Shown here: piece after piece, positions 54,601-64,000 of the stretch
Layout: every line of letters begins with the position of its first letter
Numbering within the stretch: position 1 is the stretch's first letter
DNA from: Catenaria anguillulae PL171
Taxonomy: Eukaryota; Blastocladiomycota; Blastocladiomycetes; Blastocladiales; Catenariaceae
NCBI GenBank assembly: GCA_002102555.1
Contig: MCFL01000001.1
Coordinates: 434,001 to 498,000 of the forward strand
Direction: 5' to 3'
DNA length: 64,000 nucleotides
Notes under the pieces: generated by a model
What the model saw: the letters and a program-made list of their open reading frames with translations, nothing else
The model's database searches: none
What the model was told of the DNA's origin: nothing
Made by a program: the position numbers and the translations under genes

Positions 54601-56149
54601 GCGGGCTTGGATAGCGAGGAATTCGTCGATGCGGTTCAGAGACACCTGGTGCAACGACAGATGGGAGTCAGGATCGGGTCGCGAGTAATCACAAATGTAC
54701 AAGAAAGTACCTTGAGGTCAGCCAAGATTTCATTGCGCGAGGGATGCGCCAGCCCATCTACCAAACGAAAACACCACAAAAGAAACCTCATGTCAGCCAC
54801 ACTGGAACGATTTAACAAAAGATTTAAAACGGCGTACGTTTACTCGAACCGAGTTGAAGAGCAAGAGGGATGTAAACAGCAGCTGCGATGTCAACTTCTC
54901 TCCCATCACAAAGAACCACACAAAGAACCCAGCCAGTGCCATCAGGCCGCCACTCGACCAGAAGAATGCACTATTGATGGACTTGAAGATGTACCACCCG
55001 CGCAACTTTGCCATCTCCTCGTTGCGAAACTCCATGACACGCTTTGCAAATGGCTGCTCCCACGCATAGAGCTTTAGCATCTCCATCGACTTGAGCATGT
55101 CGAGAGGATCTTGATGCGCTGGTCGCGCGCAGTCACAATCTGTTTGCGGAGCCGGTTCAGGAATCGTGCATTGGACGATAGGGCAAGGATGATGAGCATC
55201 ATGGAGCCAAAGGCGGCGAGCGAGGCGAGACCGAGGAAGGACCAGTGATGCCAAAGACGACGAGGGTTTCGATGGGTGCGAGTACGACAAAGAGGACAAA
55301 TGGGCCGCCGTCCTCAAGACGCTGGGCGTCGTTGGAGATCTACAGTCCCGAGGCGATTCGTCAGTCACCTATGCAATCCCGGCGTATCAGAAGTCCGGAT
55401 CGGAACGGACAATGTTGAGTGTTTGGCCCGTAGATGGCAAAGCGGCAAAGTTGAGCTTGAGCAAGTGGGAATACAGCATGGACAGCACAGACACGCGAGC
55501 ATTGATGCCAATGTGTGTTGACCGGAAAACAAAGTGCGATTCGATAAACGAAAACATGAACATGCACGCAACCAGTCCTGCACCAAGCAGAATGCCGTCC
55601 ATGGTTGGTGCATCGGGGGTTTGCAAGAATCGAATGAATTGACCCAGCACGAGCGCCGATGCGACCTTGCAACTGGAAGCAGTGGTGGCCAGGAGTGCGA
55701 TGCCAAAGTAGCGCATGCCAAAGACAGAGGCGAGGGCCCGCCACATTTTGCGGTCGTTGGCTGGTTGTGCGCTCCATTCTTTGTAGAGTCGATTGGCCAA
55801 GTTGTGCGAGTAGTCGTCCTTGCTGCAAATCGCAAAGTTGTTTTGCCGTCAAACGCGATGTCCGCCAACAGGGGGAACAGAACCGAGCTAGATCATACCT
55901 CAAGTGCAACATGTCCGACGCTTCAATCCCATTCCCAGGCAGGTACCCCTTGTGGACGAGCGGCCAAGCATGGTTGAAAAAGAGTCGGCCAAAACGATCA
56001 AAGATCCCGTTGGCAGATGCCTGGGGCTTGGTGGGCCTAGGCATTGATGATGACTTAACTGTTTCCGTCTTTTTGTCATCGTCCATGAGGACCGAGTCGG
56101 TCACGATAAGCGGGCGACCGCTATCCTCTTTGACGTCCGCTGCAGTCAT
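51683..56149 (-). CDS. ABC transporter, subfamily C (MRP-like), with several single-base breaks
   Basis: Full ABCC layout TMD1-NBD1-TMD2-NBD2. The start is MTAADVKEDSGRP at 56149. TMD1 includes WRALASVFGMRYFGIALL, then ISNDAQRLEDGG and LLDMLKSMEMLKLYAWEQPF. NBD1 has Walker A GPVGSGKSS, APQSPFIFAGTVRENILM, signature SGG-RARLALARAVYQDADL, Walker B YVLDDIFSALDA and VSHQ. TMD2 includes SGTILNRFSRDMALLDELLPD. NBD2 has Walker A GRTGSGKSS, IPQSVFIYAGSVRYNLDP, signature FSAGQGQLLQLARVIL, Walker B VLVLDEC and TIAHR. Clear exons near the C-terminus: 52798 side, 52714-52347, 52261-52027, 51948-51683. Such pumps export organic anions and conjugates. The frame breaks by one missing base near 55244, 55104, 54278-54281 and 54155, and perhaps around 53720. 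The gene is either mis-sequenced or decaying. Confidence 0.85.
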
Positions 56150-56909
56150 GCCTTGAGCGTTGAGGCTGATCGGGTGAGCGGTGGTTAGACGTGTGTAACG
56201 GTGCAGAAGAGGAGCAGAATTCCAGGTATCGCCAACGGGGATTGATGGCGGTTATGAAGCGATGTGGGATGGGAAACGCAACGGACGGGATGGGAACACG
56301 TTCGCGGGTTGATAGCGCAGTCAGGTCAGGGCACCACGCAGGTCTGCTTGCTTGTGGGGATCCGTTGCATTTGAGCACCCAGCGGCTATGGACTGCGGAG
56401 AGCGGAAACGTGGAGCGGGCTGCGATGCGTATTGCGCACGCTGCGAGCGCGGCAGTTCGGAATTATTGCATGCAAGGCGCACTCGCCCCAGTGTCTTTCT
56501 GGGATCCTGATACAATGCGTGGTTTCATTATGTGTGTGAGTCTTTGCCCCGGAGCAACCGGAACATTCAGAGCCGGTGGCTGATCCGCGCCATCCGTCGG
56601 CGAGAGAATGCAATGAAGGCGGAGTCGATGTTGGGGCCGATCGGCCGATCAGTCGAACTGAGCAATCTATCGATGGTGATCGGTTCGTGATCAGCATGGG
56701 CCGTCGATCCCCCAGCTCATCCATGGCCAAATCACAAAAACATCACAATCGATATATCGGATAGTTGTGTCTCGCACAATGGCATGGATGCTCGTCTCGG
56801 ATATTGCTACCCACCGCAATCCGTCCCCGATCTCTGCTTCTCTAACGCTTGTGGTCGCCAGCACATCCTCTCGCCATCTGCCGGTCTGCCCGTGATCTGT
56901 TGAGCCATC
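56150..56909. promoter_or_regulatory. Divergent promoter region, ABCC and RAE1, rich in CGATC/GATCG words
   Basis: Between 56630 and 56720 there are repeated GATC-centred words: the direct pair GCCGATCGGCCGATC at 56636-56650, then TATCGATGG, TGATCGG, TGATCAG and CGATCC. The pair shares the GCCGATC core found in other divergent gaps. No coding sequence was seen. Confidence 0.5.
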
Positions 56910-58337
56910 ATGACTCTTTTCCAGTCTACATTCGGAGCAAACGTCGGAGCCGCTCCCGGCGCACCTGGCGCCACCAACCAGGCCGGAGACACTGGAAACG
57001 ATGTTGACGTATGCTCGTTTACTTTCTCGATCGCCGCAATCCCATTGCGTCCACCAGCGCCCGTCTCACTGCGCATGGAAACCCATCTTGTGCAGATTCC
57101 TGAGCCACCGACCGACTCCATCTCGGCCTTGTCTTGGGGTGGCCCGCAAACGACTTGATTGCTGCATCATCATGGAATGGTGAGGTACGTGCGCCACAAT
57201 CACATTTCTTGCCCATCCGCCATCAACCCGTGTGCTGACAAGATGAGACAAAACTGTTGTTTAGGTTCGCATTTGGCAAGTCTTCCCCAACGGCACCACG
57301 CAAGCGCGTTTCATGTACAAGCACGACGGTCCAGTTCTCGATTGCCGATTCAACAATGTACGCTCCAGCTTCGCACTGCCGCCCGTCTTCAATTCCTACG
57401 TGTAGATCTACTCACCACCCATCATTTTCATGTCAAATAGGCGGGCGACAAAATCGCCTCATGCGGCGGTGACAGCCAAGCCAAAGTGTACGACCTCAAC
57501 ACACAAACGCCTCGCAAGTCGCACAACACGACGCCCCATCCGGCACGTGCGGTGGTTTGAGGAAAGTGCCTCGCCCTTTCTCATCACGGGCTCTTGGGAC
57601 CGCACCATCAAGTACTGGAACATGTCGACGCCACAGCCCGTCGGGTCTGTCCAATTGACGGAGCGCGTGTACGCCATGGACAGTGTTAAGCAGCTGCTTG
57701 TTGTGGGCACGGCCGATCGCAAGATCCACATTATCAACTTGGCCAATCCAAACTCCATTTTCAAGACGATTGATTCGCCGCTCAAGTACCAGACCAGGGT
57801 GATTACCGTGTTTCCGAGCATGACTTGTTTTGCCATTGGCAGTGTTGAGGGCAGGTGTGCGATTCATTACCTTGACGAAAAGGACAGCAAGTACGCCTCT
57901 GTTTTTGTGCTTGTGTTTGGGATCGACGTTCCATGTGCTCACTCCATACCGCCGTCCTCGTTCACAGAGACAACTTCTCCTTCAAATGCCACCGCGACAC
58001 GGCCAACCCGCCGACCGTGTACATGGTCAACGACATTCAAGTGCACCAAGGCTACGGCACTTTTGGCACCACGGGCTCGGACGGCGCCATTCACTTTTGG
58101 GACAAGGATGCACGCACGCGCCTGAAAATGTTCAACCAAGCAGGCATGGGACAGCCCATCCCGTGCATGGCGCTCAACAAGCAGGGCAACTTGTTGGCGT
58201 ATGCTGTGTCGTACGATTGGTCAAAGGGCCACGAGTATGCGCCGGCGCCGGGCCAGCAGGGGCAGCATCGCATTCGGTTGCACCCGTTGGCGGACGCGGA
58301 TGTCAAGAACAGGCCCAAGAAGACGTCCACGAGGTAA
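56910..58337 (+). CDS. RAE1: mRNA export factor RAE1 (Gle2), with three single-base breaks
   Basis: Exons 56910-57008, 57096-57184, 57265-57357, 57441-57890, 57968-58337; 367 residues if three bases are restored. It has seven-bladed WD propeller hallmarks: DSISALSW, LIAASSWNGEVRIWQVFPNG, HDGPVLDCRFN, GDKIASCGGDSQAKVYDL, AQHDAP, RHVRWFEESASPFLITGSWD, GSVQLTERVYAMD, GSVEGRCAIHYLDEKDS, DNFSFKCHRD, TTGSDGAIHFWDKDARTRLK and AYAVSYDWSKGHEY. RAE1 docks mRNA export complexes on Nup98 at nuclear pores. Losses are inferred near 57154, at 57513-57515 and in CCCC 57534-57537, each removing a stop or frame change inside a conserved strand. The N-terminal Gly/Ala/Pro-rich lead is as in other RAE1 proteins. 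Confidence 0.9.
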
Positions 58338-58934
58338 GGCTGGTTGGCTTGCGTGTATTGGAGGCGAAATCAAGCGAGGAGCAGTTGTGTTGATCGCTGC
58401 CAAGTGGCGCCGATCGTGCAGAGGATCGTCTGTTAGTCTGAACGTGATTTCCTCGTCCTCTCTCACCATGCTCTCCCGCTATCTAGTATCGTGCGCACCT
58501 GTGCGTCTTTGTTGTATTATTGTGCATTCCCGAAGACTTCCAGTTATTCTTGTCCTTAGTGTTCTTGCACCGACAGTCGGTGTTGTCTCGCAAAGCTTCC
58601 TGACATGGGAAACGATGCTGGACTCTGAAATCCATCAAGGCTGCGCGGTAGGCGGATGCAGCGTCGCACGGTGTGAGCAAACCGAAACATGGGTCCCGCC
58701 ACAGCGGCCAGCAGACCGCCAGGCCCTTTTGGCCCTCAGACTCAAAACTGACCGAAAGCGGGAAGTGAAAACGACAGTTTCCAGATACGGCACGTGTTCG
58801 GATCCGAACTTCAAACACGCGCACGCGCTGGCCGCGCTGGAAGGGGGCAGTGGGGACAAGTACAAACGCGGGCATCTCCCCCAGGCGGCTGATGCCGAAA
58901 GGCCTGCGACGAACACATGCTGTCTCGCGCTACG
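58338..58934. other. Intergenic, no gene seen
   Basis: This is the RAE1 3' flank. Frames spanning it are chance extensions. Confidence 0.4.
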
Positions 58935-59484
58935 TTCATGGCTCCTCTCGCGATCACACCATTGCCTGCAGCCCTGTCCACGCTCCAGTCAATCTCATTC
59001 AACTCGCCCACAACCGCCCTGCTTATCCCATCCAATTGCCCATCTGTCCATTGCGGCCGCCTACATCTGGCCACGAGCGCTGTCGATCTCGCGCGCCTCG
59101 TCGCCTCTGCCGTCCCAATCTCTGAACTCTTTGACGCTTACCACGCGCGACTCGTCCGTTGCGAGCGCCACCACACAATTGGGCTCGCAACCGACATTGC
59201 CATCATTACGCACGTGCTTCTTGCCTTACAGGGCCTCGGTCGGGAACGCCTTGCTCAAGTCGCGCCTCCCGAACTCGCCAACGGTCAAATCCGCTGTGAT
59301 GGAGGCCATGTCAACCACAACGTTACCCCTTGAACGAGCTCAAATTCTCGAGCAATTTGGTGTAGTCATTTCGACCATGGACGCCAGTGACCAACGTCTC
59401 CTAGGGCATACGTCCATGGCATTGGCTCTCAAAGGTTCCGTCGTTCCCAATTGGCTCTCCATTCAAGTCGATTCTGACATGTAA
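58935..59484 (+). CDS. Hypothetical helical protein in two frames (doubtful)
   Basis: One frame from ATG 58935 reads MAPLAITPLPAALSTLQSIS and on to THVLLALQGLG near 59235. A second frame continues with NALLKSRLPNSPTVKSAVME and LERAQILEQFGVVISTMDAS to a TAA at 59482-59484, which overlaps a GTAAAT donor-like site. Both halves have an amphipathic-helix character like ARM/HEAT repeats and protein-like composition. Joining them needs a net one-base removal (or two additions), so either base errors or an unseen intron is involved. I do not recognise the family. Confidence 0.3.
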
Positions 59485-60390
59485 ATACCGTCACCATTCA
59501 CTCCGAGGCATCCGTCAGGCACGGCCATGTCGTATGAGGCAGCGTTTGGCTCCTTGTCGATCATGTACATGGATGCGCCTATTTCCATTGTGATTTCATT
59601 GAGCCAAGGCCGGATATGCCTGAGTTCGCTGTTGCCTGTGTGTACACGCGAATAGCCGTGGGTTGGTGTGTGGGCGAGTCACCATGAACGGCTTTTCATT
59701 TGGCGTGTCAGGCAGCATTCCTTGAGCAAGTGGTGACGGAAATGGAGCCCGGAGGGAGGTTCGGCAAGCAGCAGCAGCAACGGAATCATCATTGTCATTG
59801 ACACGAGTTGCTGGTTTGTGACCTCAGTATTAATACCATCCGCAACATCGACGCACCCTGCACCATCTATCACGCCCACGCCCCATGCCGCCATTTTGCT
59901 GAAATCTCGATGCCTTCACTCACCTAATCCGACCATCTTCGCGCGCGTATTGAATATGATCCAAAACTGAGTGACTTGTCATATGAGAGACGCTGAGGGA
60001 AAGCGAGGGAATCCGAACTCGGAACACAGATATGATACATAACTACGTTGCAACAAGACAGAGACCAGACAGAGACTGGACAAGGACAGCGTCAAGGGGT
60101 CGGTTGGAGTGCCGATCAGATCACGCATTCATGGGCCGATCGATCTGCTATCACAAAAGTATGTACGAAGATTTCCCATGGCCCGTGAGCCGATAAGTTT
60201 TGAAGAAACATCTTCTCCCACTCTGGGCATTCGCATCCGACCGACCCTTATGTACGATTTTCGAGAGTTGATGCCAGTATCTGTTGAATGCCACGACGAT
60301 GCCGACTGACGCCCACGCCCTCAGTTCAGCCATCGCATCTCGCATTGCCATCTGTATCAGGATCTACGCGACTTGCGGTAACCAACAACC
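59485..60390. promoter_or_regulatory. Upstream region of the SAPS gene; no gene seen
   Basis: The 906 bases hold no credible coding sequence. GCCGATC occurs twice upstream of the SAPS start, at 60111-60117 and 60135-60141. Confidence 0.45.
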
Positions 60391-63132
60391 ATGTTCTGGC
60401 GCTTTGGTATCCAATCCGGGTCCAACATCGACTCGCTGCTCGACGCAGAGCCAGACAAGGTGTCGCACGAGGCCATTCTCGACCAGTCCGACATTCTGCA
60501 GGAGGTCAAATCAAAGAACCCAAAGCTCATCGAGTACCTGTGCCGCCCCGACACGGTCAACAAGCTGCTCGCCTACATCATCAAGCTCCACCTGGTCCCT
60601 GTTATCTCCCCCGACGCTGCTGCTACTGCCGCCGCTGCTGCTGGCGCTTCCCAGCCTCAACAGTCCCAATCGCCTCCATCCTCAACCACACCCTCAGCCA
60701 ACAACGAAAACAATGACCAACAACAACAAGACCCAAACGCCGCTGCCGCCGCCGCGCTCGCCGACCAAGTCACGCGCCAAGAAAACCTGCGCGTCCGGTA
60801 CCCTTACGTCATCTCGGAAATCTTTTCCACCGATATCCCGGAACTGCTTGACGCCGTCTTTGTGTCGCCCGCGACTTTCCCGGACCTACTGACGCTGCTC
60901 GACCTGCCCACCCCACTGGACCCGCTGCAAGCGGCCTACTGGTCCAAAATCATGTCCAACCTGCTCATCCGCAAAACCCAGCCGACGCTCGCCGCCCTCA
61001 AAGCCAGCGCCAACCTTGTGCCCAAACTCGTCGTGCACGCCATGGACAATGCCAACCTGATGGACCTGCTTCTCAAGCTCGTAGGCGTCGAGGAACTTCC
61101 CGCAGGCAAAGCCGAAGGCTCATCTGCCTGGCTGCACGCCGCGGGCCTCGTGACCTGCTGATCGGGTACCTCGACCCAGTGCAGCACGTGCCCGACACGC
61201 ACGGGACCGCGTCGGCGGCGCTGCTCGACATGGTGGCCATGGTGCAGGCCATATGCGTCGAGGGTGAGCGCATGGAAGACAATCCGCTGGTGCGCGAGCT
61301 CAAATCCGAACGCGTCGTCAACTTGCTCGTCAAACGCATGCTTGACGTGGGTGCCCCACGCGCAGCAAGCACCTTGGTGCATTCTGTGGCCCTGTTTGTC
61401 GAGCTGATTCGCCGCAACTCGGCAGACATGTCGCAAGTGTTCCAACAACAAGCCAACCCGGATGCGCCCGATGCCAACCTCCCCGCCGCGAGTCGCGTGC
61501 CCATGAACCTGTGTGCCATGATACGTGCCTTATGCTTGCACTTGCCCGACATGCAAGCGCTGCTGCTCAACAACTCGTTTGGCACGCGCGAGTTGCCGCT
61601 GGGCGACCCGCCTGCCCCGGGCATGCCGCGGCGCGTGCCCTGGGCCAAGCCAGGTTAAGGGTATGCGAGCTGCTGGCCGAGCTGCTGCGGTGTGCGATCG
61701 AGGAGGCCATCATGGACGCCGACGACGAGGAGGCCGAGATCGAGCGCATTCGTGGCTTGCCTGCGTCGCCCACAAGTGCCGTTGTTGGTGGCGACACGTC
61801 GCCGCTCGATTCGTACCAGGATCTCAAGGACGGCATTGAGCTCGAAAAACAGTTGGCCGTGCACGCGTCCGAGTCGTCGTCCTCAAGTGCGGGCACCACC
61901 GTAACGTTTAACGAAACGGTCCGATCGGGGTGGCCGCTGCATCTTCACCCGGCCGTCGTCGTTTGCACGTCTTGGGAGTGCCGCCGCAGGTGCTGCCATG
62001 CGCACGCCCGCGGCCATGGCTGCGCGCCACGCGCAGCTCGCGCGTGTATATGGGCCCGACCTGCAGGCTTTGCTCAGGCAAACCATTGCCGACTCGCGCA
62101 TTCTCGTCTCCACTTTGGACTTGTTTTTCTTTTTCCCGTGGAACAACCTGTTGCACGGGATCGTCTACGACATGGTGTTGCAAGTGCTCAATGGCCCACT
62201 CGACCGGTGCTTGGGCTTGGCCATGACGCTCGTCAAAGACGGTCAAGTGATGCGGCGGATTCCGCGCGCGCAGCGCCAGTCGGACTACGAGGCCGAGCAG
62301 CCAAAGGGCGTCAGGCTCGGGTACATGGGCCATGTGACGCTCGTGGCCGATGTGGTGGTTGGCTTTTTGGAGCGGGTGCAGGTGGAGGATCCGAGCACGT
62401 ATGCAGGCGAGTTGGCAGATATCAGGAAGGTCGAGGATGGGTCGAGTATGAGAATCGGACGTTGCCCATGGCCAAGGAAAGGGAGAGTAAGCCGCTCGGA
62501 GGGACGCGGCCCGCGGGACTTGGCGCCATGGGCGGCGGGTTTGAGGTCAGGAGGGATTTGGGCGAGGACGAGGAAGATGCTATCATGGAGGTGGCCGGCG
62601 GCATCGGGTCCGAGCAGTTTTCGCGTTACTTGTGCCAGCAGATCACGGGCGATTGGCCCGACAAGTTTGGCGCTGCAAAGGATGAGGAGGGCGACGACGG
62701 TGAGGATGCAGCCATGGACGCAGAGTGGGGAGGGTACAAATCTTGTGCTTTACGTCCGTTTCTACACTCCAAACTCACTCACTGGTTCTTTTTTTTTATC
62801 CAGTGCGCTCATGACAAGTCCATTCCATGCGCCACATCAAGACTCGGACAACAGTTCCAACCCATCGAGTCCGTCTCGTTCGTCGTTCCTCGAGCCCATT
62901 TCCACCTCGTCTGCGGGCACTTCGGCGCCCAATACGCCCACCGCCGGTGTCCCATTGTCCCGATTCCGGGACAGCCGCAATCAATGGACTCCCAGGCGCG
63001 ACCGGTGCCGGCGGGCTCGATATGGCAGACACGGGACCCGAGTGGACGGCGGCCGCTGAGGCAGCGAGACAGCAAACGCCGGCCGACTCGGCCGTGTCGA
63101 GTGTTCACGAAGACGATGATGCGAGTAGCTGA
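60391..63132 (+). CDS. SIT4/PP6 phosphatase-associated SAPS-domain protein, with several single-base breaks
   Basis: The start MFWRFGIQSGSNIDSLLDAE is the typical SAPS N-terminus, followed by LDQSDILQEVKSKNPKLIEY and LCRPDTVNKLLAYI. Family blocks continue through frame changes: RVRYPYVISEIFSTDIPELL, LLIGYLDPVQH, ERVVNLLVKRMLDVG, LRVCELLAELLRCAIEEAI, FNETV, RVYGPDLQALLRQTIADSRI, LDLFFFFPWNNLLHGIVYDM, GYMGHVTLVADVVVGFLERV and EQFSRYLCQQITGDWPDKF. An intron follows at about 62738-62804, then a Ser/Pro-rich acidic tail ending EDDDASS. SAPS proteins are regulatory subunits of Sit4/PP6 phosphatase. A Gln/Ala-rich insertion interrupts the N-terminal part. One base appears missing near 61152, 61650, 61928, 61954, 62442 and 62977. 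Confidence 0.88.
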
Positions 63133-63395
63133 GTTTTGTGTACATTCTGTTGTGTTCAGGTTTCCTTGTTGCGTTGTATTTATTTGCTCGATTTTTTTTT
63201 TTTTTCCTGTTCTTTTTGCACCTGTGCGCCGGGTCGCACCTGCAAACGCGCTTGCCGAGGAGGATGGAACTTGACGATGATGATGATGTTGCATGCAGCA
63301 GTACTGGCAATTTATGTAGTGTAAAATGCTTTACGAAACAGTTTCCAAGTCATTCATGTGCGAGCAAGTCTTCCGACATCGTTCCTCCAAAAAAC

Positions 63396-64000
63396 TCATA
63401 AGAGTGGGACCAACCGTGCAACCTCCAACTCTCCCTCATCCTCGTCCGAGCCGTCCGCATCAACAACAATCTCATCGTTGACATTCTTGACCACAATCCT
63501 CGGCACCACCGTGACCCCAACCTTGATTCCCAGCTTGCTCCTCATCTTTGCCGGCGTCGGCGTCTGCACGCCCATGGACCGAGTGTCATCGTGCTCCTCG
63601 TCCTCGTCCTCCTCCTCAACCATTGTCGCAGTCGAGTCCGCAGCAACCAACCCACGCTGCTTCCCGTCTGCCGCGTCGGCCCCGGAATCTGCACGCTCAA
63701 TCCGCTTGGCATCTACAACAATCTTAAACTTTGACGACAGCACACGGGCATCGCCTGCAGCTGCGCTCGCCATGCCGCGGCAGCGGCCTGATCCACGGCC
63801 TCCAAAAACTCGACACGTTGCTTGAGTTCCCTGGCCTCGCTCGTCACGAGCGCCAACTCGCGCGTCGCATTTTCGAGCGCATGCGACTTGGTCTCGACCA
63901 GCTGCCATGCTGCATCGAGCGTCGTGCGCAGGTGCTCCGATTCGGCAATTGCTGCCTGGGTTGCCGTCGCAAGCTGTGCGGCCGTGGCCGACTTGGACGC
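63396..64000 (-). CDS. Coiled-coil protein, 3' part only (truncated by the window edge)
   Basis: The minus-strand frame enters from the right edge with heptad-rich sequence (TAAQLATATQAAIAESEHLR, ENATRELALVTSEARELKQR, VEFLEAVDQAAAAAWRAQLQ). One missing base near 63755 would join it to SSKFKIVVDAKRIERADSG, an acidic stretch EEEDEDEEHDD, and the end PRIVVKNVNDEIVV ... VARLVPLL at 63396. The family is not recognised. The acidic tail and long coil suggest a structural or scaffold protein. Confidence 0.55.
   Translation of the reverse strand, partial: VQVGHGRTACDGNPGSNCRIGAPAHDARCSMAAGRDQVACARKCDARVGARDERGQGTQATCRVFGGRGSGRCRGMASAAAGDARVLSSKFKIVVDAKRIERADSGADAADGKQRGLVAADSTATMVEEEDEDEEHDDTRSMGVQTPTPAKMRSKLGIKVGVTVVPRIVVKNVNDEIVVDADGSDEDEGELEVARLVPLL

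Noticed and set aside
51683-56149. ABCC gene as a confirmed pseudogene
   Set aside because: All catalytic motifs are intact, and neighbouring essential genes (RAE1) show the same kind of one-base loss, so sequence error is the simpler explanation.
61511-63274. Single plus-strand frame of 587 codons
   Set aside because: Only its first part matches the SAPS family. The rest is an out-of-frame reading produced by single-base losses, and the true frame is elsewhere.
1-64000. CRISPR arrays, prophage, insertion sequences, rRNA or tRNA genes
   Set aside because: None was recognised. The window is intron-bearing eukaryotic DNA, and the only repeats found are protein-coding units, the degenerate element and simple runs.

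Overview
The window is nuclear DNA of a zoosporic (flagellated) early-diverging fungus, most likely a chytrid or blastocladiomycete. It carries fungal-type genes (a GGC1 mitochondrial GTP/GDP carrier, a SAK1/CaMKK-like kinase, a ZAP1-like zinc-finger factor, MIA40, a SIT4-associated SAPS protein). It also carries CCDC40, an axonemal ruler protein found only in organisms with motile cilia. Genes are dense (about 24 recognisable genes in 64 kb) on both strands. Introns are short (mostly 45-110 nt) with GTRNGT-like donors and YAG acceptors. Gene models were built by joining reading frames where donor, acceptor, phase and family conservation agree.

Layout, left to right. 0-13 kb: an open frame at the left edge, a secreted repeat protein, an FHA-domain protein, a rhodopsin-like (class A) seven-helix receptor, the splicing factor SAF4, and an OCRL-type inositol polyphosphate 5-phosphatase. 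12.5-25 kb: tRNA endonuclease subunit SEN34, a fused chorismate mutase/prephenate dehydratase, a kinesin-like protein without a P-loop, a PH-domain protein, the meiotic nuclease SPO11, WDR55/JIP5, an RNase P/MRP Rpr2-type subunit, an unknown carrier-like protein and MIA40. 25-44 kb: a CaMKK/SAK-like kinase, EDEM/MNL1 mannosidase, a ZAP1-like factor, CLYBL, ARP1, ETF-beta, NOT3/NOT5 and mitochondrial L7/L12. 44-64 kb: CCDC40, a small TPR protein, GGC1, an ABCC transporter, RAE1, a weak hypothetical gene, a SAPS-domain protein and a truncated coiled-coil gene.

Most genes are ordinary housekeeping functions: RNA processing (SAF4, SEN34, Rpr2, NOT3, RAE1, WDR55), mitochondria (MIA40, CLYBL, ETF-beta, L7/L12, GGC1), endomembrane and lipid signalling (OCRL, EDEM), cytoskeleton and flagellum (ARP1, CCDC40, kinesin-like). 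No CRISPR array, rRNA, tRNA or transposon was recognised.

The parts most worth a second look are the class A receptor, the Kex2-site/acidic-repeat secreted protein, the P-loop-less kinesin-like protein, the bacterial-style CM-PDT fusion, the ZAP1-like factor with a histidine-rich spacer, and a recurrent GCCGATC motif in divergent promoters. A technical point colours everything to the right of about 51.7 kb. Conserved genes there are broken by many single-base losses (at least 14, against 4 in the rest of the window), which looks more like consensus error near a contig end than gene decay.
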